Shown in pieces: positions 21,201-24,282 of a stretch of DNA of 24,282 nt (position 1 is its first letter; every line of letters starts with the position of its first letter). The translations under genes were made by a program, and so were the position numbers. The notes beneath the pieces were generated by a model that was not told the origin of the DNA, did no database searches, and saw only the letters and a program-made list of their open reading frames with translations. Origin of the DNA: a virus; IMG/VR virus record IMGVR_UViG_3300042691_006814, positions 1 to 24,282 of that record; one strand, given 5' to 3'.

Positions 21201-23069
21201 ATGGACATCGTAACCATCGACTTTGAAACCTATTACGACAAGGAGTTCTCCCTGTCGAAGATGACCACCGAGGCGTACATCCGTGACCCAAGGTTCGAGG
21301 TTATCGGGGTGGGCATCAAGGTTAACGACTACCCGACCGACTGGTACAGCGGGGACAACCCCGGCAAGTTTATCAAGTCACTGGACTATAGCAAGCGGGC
21401 TATCCTGTGCCACAACACAGCGTTCGACGGTGCCATCTTGTCATGGTTGTTCGGTATCCGTCCGAGACTGTGGCTGGACACACTGAGTATGGCTCGTCCG
21501 ACACACTCGCTTACTGTTGGTGGGTCGCTTGCGAAGTTGGCGGCGTACTACAGCCTCGGTAAAAAAGGTGATGAGGTCGTGGCTGCAATGGGTAAGCGGA
21601 GAAAGGACTTCACTGAGGCTGATCTTGCACAGTACGGGCGGTACTGCATCAACGACGTAGACCTGACAAAACAATTATTCGACAAGCTCAAGGTAGGTTT
21701 CCCATCCAGCGAGTTGTTGGTGATTGATCAGACACTACGTATGTACACGGAGCCGGTGATCGAACTCGACGTACCACTCTTGGAGAAACATCTTGAGGAA
21801 GTGCGTAGTCGCAAACGCTCTTTGATCCAAGACCTGAGCGTGAGTGCCGGTGGTGAGGTAGCGGTGCACAACATGCTCATGTCCAATGAGAAGTTTGCTG
21901 CGTACCTTACATGTCTCGGTGTGGAGCCGCCGCGCAAGGTAAGCCCCACTACTGGCAAGGAAACATGGGCGTTCGCCAAGACTGACAAGGGTATGACGGA
22001 CTTACTGGATCACCCGGACGAGCGTGTTCAAGCTGCGGTAGCGGCTCGCCTTGGTGTGAAGTCAACCATTGAGGAAACACGTACGGAGTCGCTCATTGGT
22101 GTGGCAGGAAGGGGTAAGCTGCCCATCATGCTGAACTACTACGGTGCCCACACGGGCCGCTTTAGTGGGGGCGACAAGCTCAACCTACAGAACCTCCCTG
22201 CTCGTGGTGGTAGCAACGCAATCAGGCGCAGTCTGAAGGCACCGGAGGGGCACAGCCTCATCGCATCTGACTCATCGCAGATCGAAGCTAGGATGGTGGC
22301 GTACATCGCAGGGCAGGATGATCTGGTGGAAGCGTTCAGTGAGAAGCGGGATGTGTACTCCGAGTTCGCCACTGAAATTTATGGCCGCAAGATCACCAAG
22401 TCTGACAAGGTCGAACGCTTTGTTGGGAAGTGCGGGATTTTGAGCTTAGGATACGGAGCCGGTGCGGCTAAGTACCGTGACATGCTGAGGATTCAGGGAA
22501 ATGTGACCATTGACCTGAACGAAGCCGAACGCATCGTGCGAATCTATCGCAGCAAGAACTTCAGGATCGCACAGCTTTGGCAGAAGTGTGGACAGGCGCT
22601 GACCGCGATGGTCAACGGCGGCAGTGGCAGCATCCATGACGTACTAACATACGATTCACTGGGTATCAAGTTACCCAACAAGCTGCGCATCCAGTACCCC
22701 GCACTGCGTGCCACGACGAACGGCTTTGAATACATCGCTGACCCAAGGCAGTATCAGAAGATAGTCGCACAGCGCGTGCTTGGTGAGACTGCTGACGTGC
22801 CGTGGGTACGCATCTACGGTGGGAAGGTGACGGAGAACCTGATCCAAGCCCTCGCCGCTATCGTTATCCGTGAGCAGATGGCCGCAATCGGACAGCATTA
22901 CCACGTTGCATTCCAAGTTCACGACGAGATCATCATCACCGCGCCGGACAGCAAGGCAGCACAGGCTGAGGCAAAGCTGGTGGAGATCATGTCAACACCA
23001 CCCAAGTGGGCACCCGGTCTGCCGGTTGCATGTGAGTCCGGTTCGGCAAAAAACTACGGAGATACATGA
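21201..23069 (+). CDS. Family A DNA polymerase with 3'-5' exonuclease
   Basis: This is a 622-aa replicative polymerase. The N-terminal exonuclease has TIDFETYY (D7, E9), CHNTAFD (D76) and YCINDVD (D152). The polymerase has motif A ASDSSQIEAR (D357), motif B RFVGKCGILSLGYGAG (R406, K410, L414, Y418) and motif C VHDEI (D575, E576). Leu414 aligns with E. coli Pol I Phe762. No 5' nuclease domain is present, as usual in phage enzymes of this size. ATG 21201 is preferred, giving the MDIVTIDFETYY start; GTG 21192, overlapping the previous stop, is an alternative. It should copy the phage genome; helicase and primase are not in view. Confidence 0.93.
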   Translation: MDIVTIDFETYYDKEFSLSKMTTEAYIRDPRFEVIGVGIKVNDYPTDWYSGDNPGKFIKSLDYSKRAILCHNTAFDGAILSWLFGIRPRLWLDTLSMARPTHSLTVGGSLAKLAAYYSLGKKGDEVVAAMGKRRKDFTEADLAQYGRYCINDVDLTKQLFDKLKVGFPSSELLVIDQTLRMYTEPVIELDVPLLEKHLEEVRSRKRSLIQDLSVSAGGEVAVHNMLMSNEKFAAYLTCLGVEPPRKVSPTTGKETWAFAKTDKGMTDLLDHPDERVQAAVAARLGVKSTIEETRTESLIGVAGRGKLPIMLNYYGAHTGRFSGGDKLNLQNLPARGGSNAIRRSLKAPEGHSLIASDSSQIEARMVAYIAGQDDLVEAFSEKRDVYSEFATEIYGRKITKSDKVERFVGKCGILSLGYGAGAAKYRDMLRIQGNVTIDLNEAERIVRIYRSKNFRIAQLWQKCGQALTAMVNGGSGSIHDVLTYDSLGIKLPNKLRIQYPALRATTNGFEYIADPRQYQKIVAQRVLGETADVPWVRIYGGKVTENLIQALAAIVIREQMAAIGQHYHVAFQVHDEIIITAPDSKAAQAEAKLVEIMSTPPKWAPGLPVACESGSAKNYGDT

Positions 23070-23215
23070 TGACTGACGAGGATGAAGTAGATGTGGTTAA
23101 CACTTATGTAAATAGACTACTTGAAGAATTTAAATATCTGGGAGAAAGTCAAAATAAATATCCTGAGAAGTGTGAACAATGCAATTTTGAATTGTGTAAA
23201 TGTATCGATATGTAA
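23069..23215 (+). CDS. 48-aa microprotein with Cys cluster
   Basis: The ATG at 23069 (ATG 23066 is also possible) follows GGAG seven bases upstream and shares a base with the polymerase stop. The first half is acidic and helical. The end carries C35-x2-C38-x4-C43-x-C45, a spacing suited to binding one zinc ion. It is less GC-rich than its neighbours. It might modulate the polymerase or a nucleic-acid target. Too short for family recognition. Confidence 0.6.
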   Translation: MTDEDEVDVVNTYVNRLLEEFKYLGESQNKYPEKCEQCNFELCKCIDM

Positions 23216-23228
23216 GGGAGAAGACGAA

Positions 23229-23543
23229 ATGACCCCAGTTAGATCGGGTGTACCACCTACTGCAATGCCACAAGCGCCATCAGCGCCGCAACCAACCAAC
23301 AACCTGACATACAACGAGTTGCGACAAAAGTGCGACAGTCTTGAGCGTGAAGTCGAACGCTTACGTGGACTCTGTGATCACCAGCACGCAATCATCCTCG
23401 GGCAGCAACCTACGATGGCCCACCTGCATTGGGAGTCGATGAAGTGGCAGCACTACAAACGGATTCTTGAAACCAATGAAGGTAAGTCGGCGGCAGCAGA
23501 AGCAGAGAGCATGGTACAGCAGAGGATGGCGGGGCTTATATGA
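23229..23543 (+). CDS. Small coiled-coil protein
   Basis: This 104-aa protein starts at ATG 23229 with GGGAG eight bases upstream. A Pro/Ala-rich start (residues 1-25) is followed by a coiled-coil-like NELRQKCDSLEREVERLRGL (about 28-47) and a helical second half. It overlaps the next tiny gene by four bases (ATGA). Function unknown; a dimeric adaptor is possible. Confidence 0.65.
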   Translation: MTPVRSGVPPTAMPQAPSAPQPTNNLTYNELRQKCDSLEREVERLRGLCDHQHAIILGQQPTMAHLHWESMKWQHYKRILETNEGKSAAAEAESMVQQRMAGLI

Positions 23544-23608
23544 CGTTTGCTGAGGTAGTCCTACTAGCTGGGGTTCTGATCCTGCTCGTCTGCCTTTTCA
23601 TTGATTAA
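23540..23608 (+). CDS. 22-aa membrane peptide
   Basis: ATG 23540 overlaps the preceding TGA (ATGA). The product is MTFAEVVLLAGVLILLVCLF followed by Ile-Asp and stop, essentially one transmembrane helix with an acidic end. The upstream GGCGGGGC is only a fair ribosome site, so expression would depend on coupling. Tiny phage membrane peptides can tune lysis or block host transporters; here this is a guess. Confidence 0.45.
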   Translation: MTFAEVVLLAGVLILLVCLFID

Positions 23609-23640
23609 AAATTAACGGCGAACACACAAAACAGGAGCAC

Positions 23641-24000
23641 ATGATGAAGTTGAAAATTAAACATTACTTGCTGGCATTACTTCTCATACCCACATCCGTA
23701 TGGGCACAGGCTGAGCAATTCCATACCTTCACCATTGAGGATACAACCTACACTCTCATGCCCTCATCCATGCGGATTGAGAACAAGCAACTGGTTGCGC
23801 TGTGGAATGTTGTCGCACCCAAGGTTAGTTGGCGTTGGAAGGTACGTGTTACTGGCTGTGACAAACCCTACGGCACCATCCATACGCAGATGGAAAACTC
23901 AGAGCACACCGACGAGTGGTCAATCGAAGGACTTCGGGGTTACGACTACCTTGCTGCGTATACCTGTGTGGCGTTCATTCTGAGGGAGAAGAACAAGTGA
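23641..24000 (+). CDS. Secreted or periplasmic small protein
   Basis: This 119-aa protein has AGGAG three bases before ATG 23641, and six before the adjacent ATG 23644, which may be the real start. A clear Sec signal peptide is visible: basic MMKLKIKHY, hydrophobic LLALLLIPTSV and a signal-peptidase-I-type cut after VWA (residue 22). The mature part is beta-like with two cysteines (C73, C109), able to form a disulfide in the periplasm. Phages use exported proteins for superinfection exclusion or envelope change; whether that holds here is not shown. Confidence 0.7.
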   Translation: MMKLKIKHYLLALLLIPTSVWAQAEQFHTFTIEDTTYTLMPSSMRIENKQLVALWNVVAPKVSWRWKVRVTGCDKPYGTIHTQMENSEHTDEWSIEGLRGYDYLAAYTCVAFILREKNK

Positions 24001-24282
24001 GCATCGAAGCCATGAAACTGGCATTGGAGGCGTTGGAGAAAAGCGAGCCAGTGAATCAAGGTGTGGGATATGTCAAACACCACAACAATGCTAAACGCGC
24101 CCTCCGCTCCGCCATAGCCGAGGCGTCCATGCAGCGGCTTACGGATGTGCAGCAGGAGATTGAGACTGCGGTGGCAGATCAAGCCACCTACGGCATGGGC
24201 ATCACGCTAGGCGGGAAACGGATTGATCCTGCGTCGATATACGAGAAGCCGGAGCCGGTGGCGTGGGAGGCAATCGAAAAAA
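23997..24282 (+). CDS. Hypothetical phage protein, N-terminal part (cut by window edge)
   Basis: The GTG at 23997 overlaps the preceding TGA (GTGA) and opens a frame to the right edge, about 95 codons; ATG 24012 is an alternative start. MKLALEALEKSEPVNQGVG and HHNNAKRALRSAIAEA form a short helical module seen at the ends or starts of many phage hypothetical proteins. EKPEPVAWEAIE near the edge is also typical of phage and prophage proteins. Function unknown. Confidence 0.6.
   Translation, partial: MSIEAMKLALEALEKSEPVNQGVGYVKHHNNAKRALRSAIAEASMQRLTDVQQEIETAVADQATYGMGITLGGKRIDPASIYEKPEPVAWEAIEK

Overview
The window is a piece of a tailed double-stranded DNA phage (Caudoviricetes). It holds a terminase, portal, scaffold, HK97-fold capsid and tailspike block on the minus strand, and a run of tightly packed small phage genes with a family A DNA polymerase on the plus strand. 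There are no bacterial housekeeping genes, rRNA or tRNA. Promoter-like boxes (TTGACA, 16-17 bp, degenerate -10), GGAG-type ribosome sites and a Sec/lipoprotein signal suggest a Gram-negative, probably proteobacterial, host; this is inference. A P22-size portal and a pectate-lyase-fold tailspike would fit a short-tailed phage, but no tail-tube, connector or tape-measure gene is in view, so the morphotype is open. No integrase, CI-like repressor or recognisable lysis gene is seen.

Layout. Positions 1-10744 (minus strand) hold the packaging/head/host-recognition operon, read from right to left: small terminase, a 68-aa gene, large terminase, then a terminator-promoter junction (8583-8650), a 112-aa gene, portal, 71-aa gene, scaffold-like protein, major capsid, two small Ala/Thr-rich structural proteins, tailspike, and a tail fibre running off the left edge. 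GC-rich hairpins sit in three successive gaps after the capsid gene.

Positions 10745-11237 are a divergent control region: a minus-strand promoter placed so that the small-terminase mRNA would be leaderless, 24-bp tandem repeats, a 14-bp-stem hairpin, an alternating purine/pyrimidine tract, and a plus-strand promoter whose predicted transcript begins with a stem-loop. A short operon follows (11238-11831). Positions 11832-12609 are gene-free, AT-rich and full of repeats (30-bp tandem repeat, AACTATAC half-sites, a 21-bp inverted repeat 274 bp apart, ATAGAT microrepeats). This is the best origin or master-regulator candidate. The next operon starts from a second promoter of the same design.

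Positions 12610-15574 carry ten small, overlapping genes of the kind phages use for host takeover or counter-defence (one DUF2591/NinX-like, one probable lipoprotein). Positions 15590-18982 carry the most intriguing module: a MoxR/CobS-like AAA+ ATPase, a DUF3150-like protein and a HExxH metallopeptidase-von Willebrand A protein, with two small genes between them. Positions 19002-24282 carry unknown genes, a DUF3310 protein with an N-terminal helix-turn-helix-like segment, a small Pol I-type DNA polymerase with exonuclease motifs and leucine at the E. coli F762 position, microproteins, a secreted protein and a gene cut by the right edge. Most functions rest on motifs read by eye; no database search was possible.
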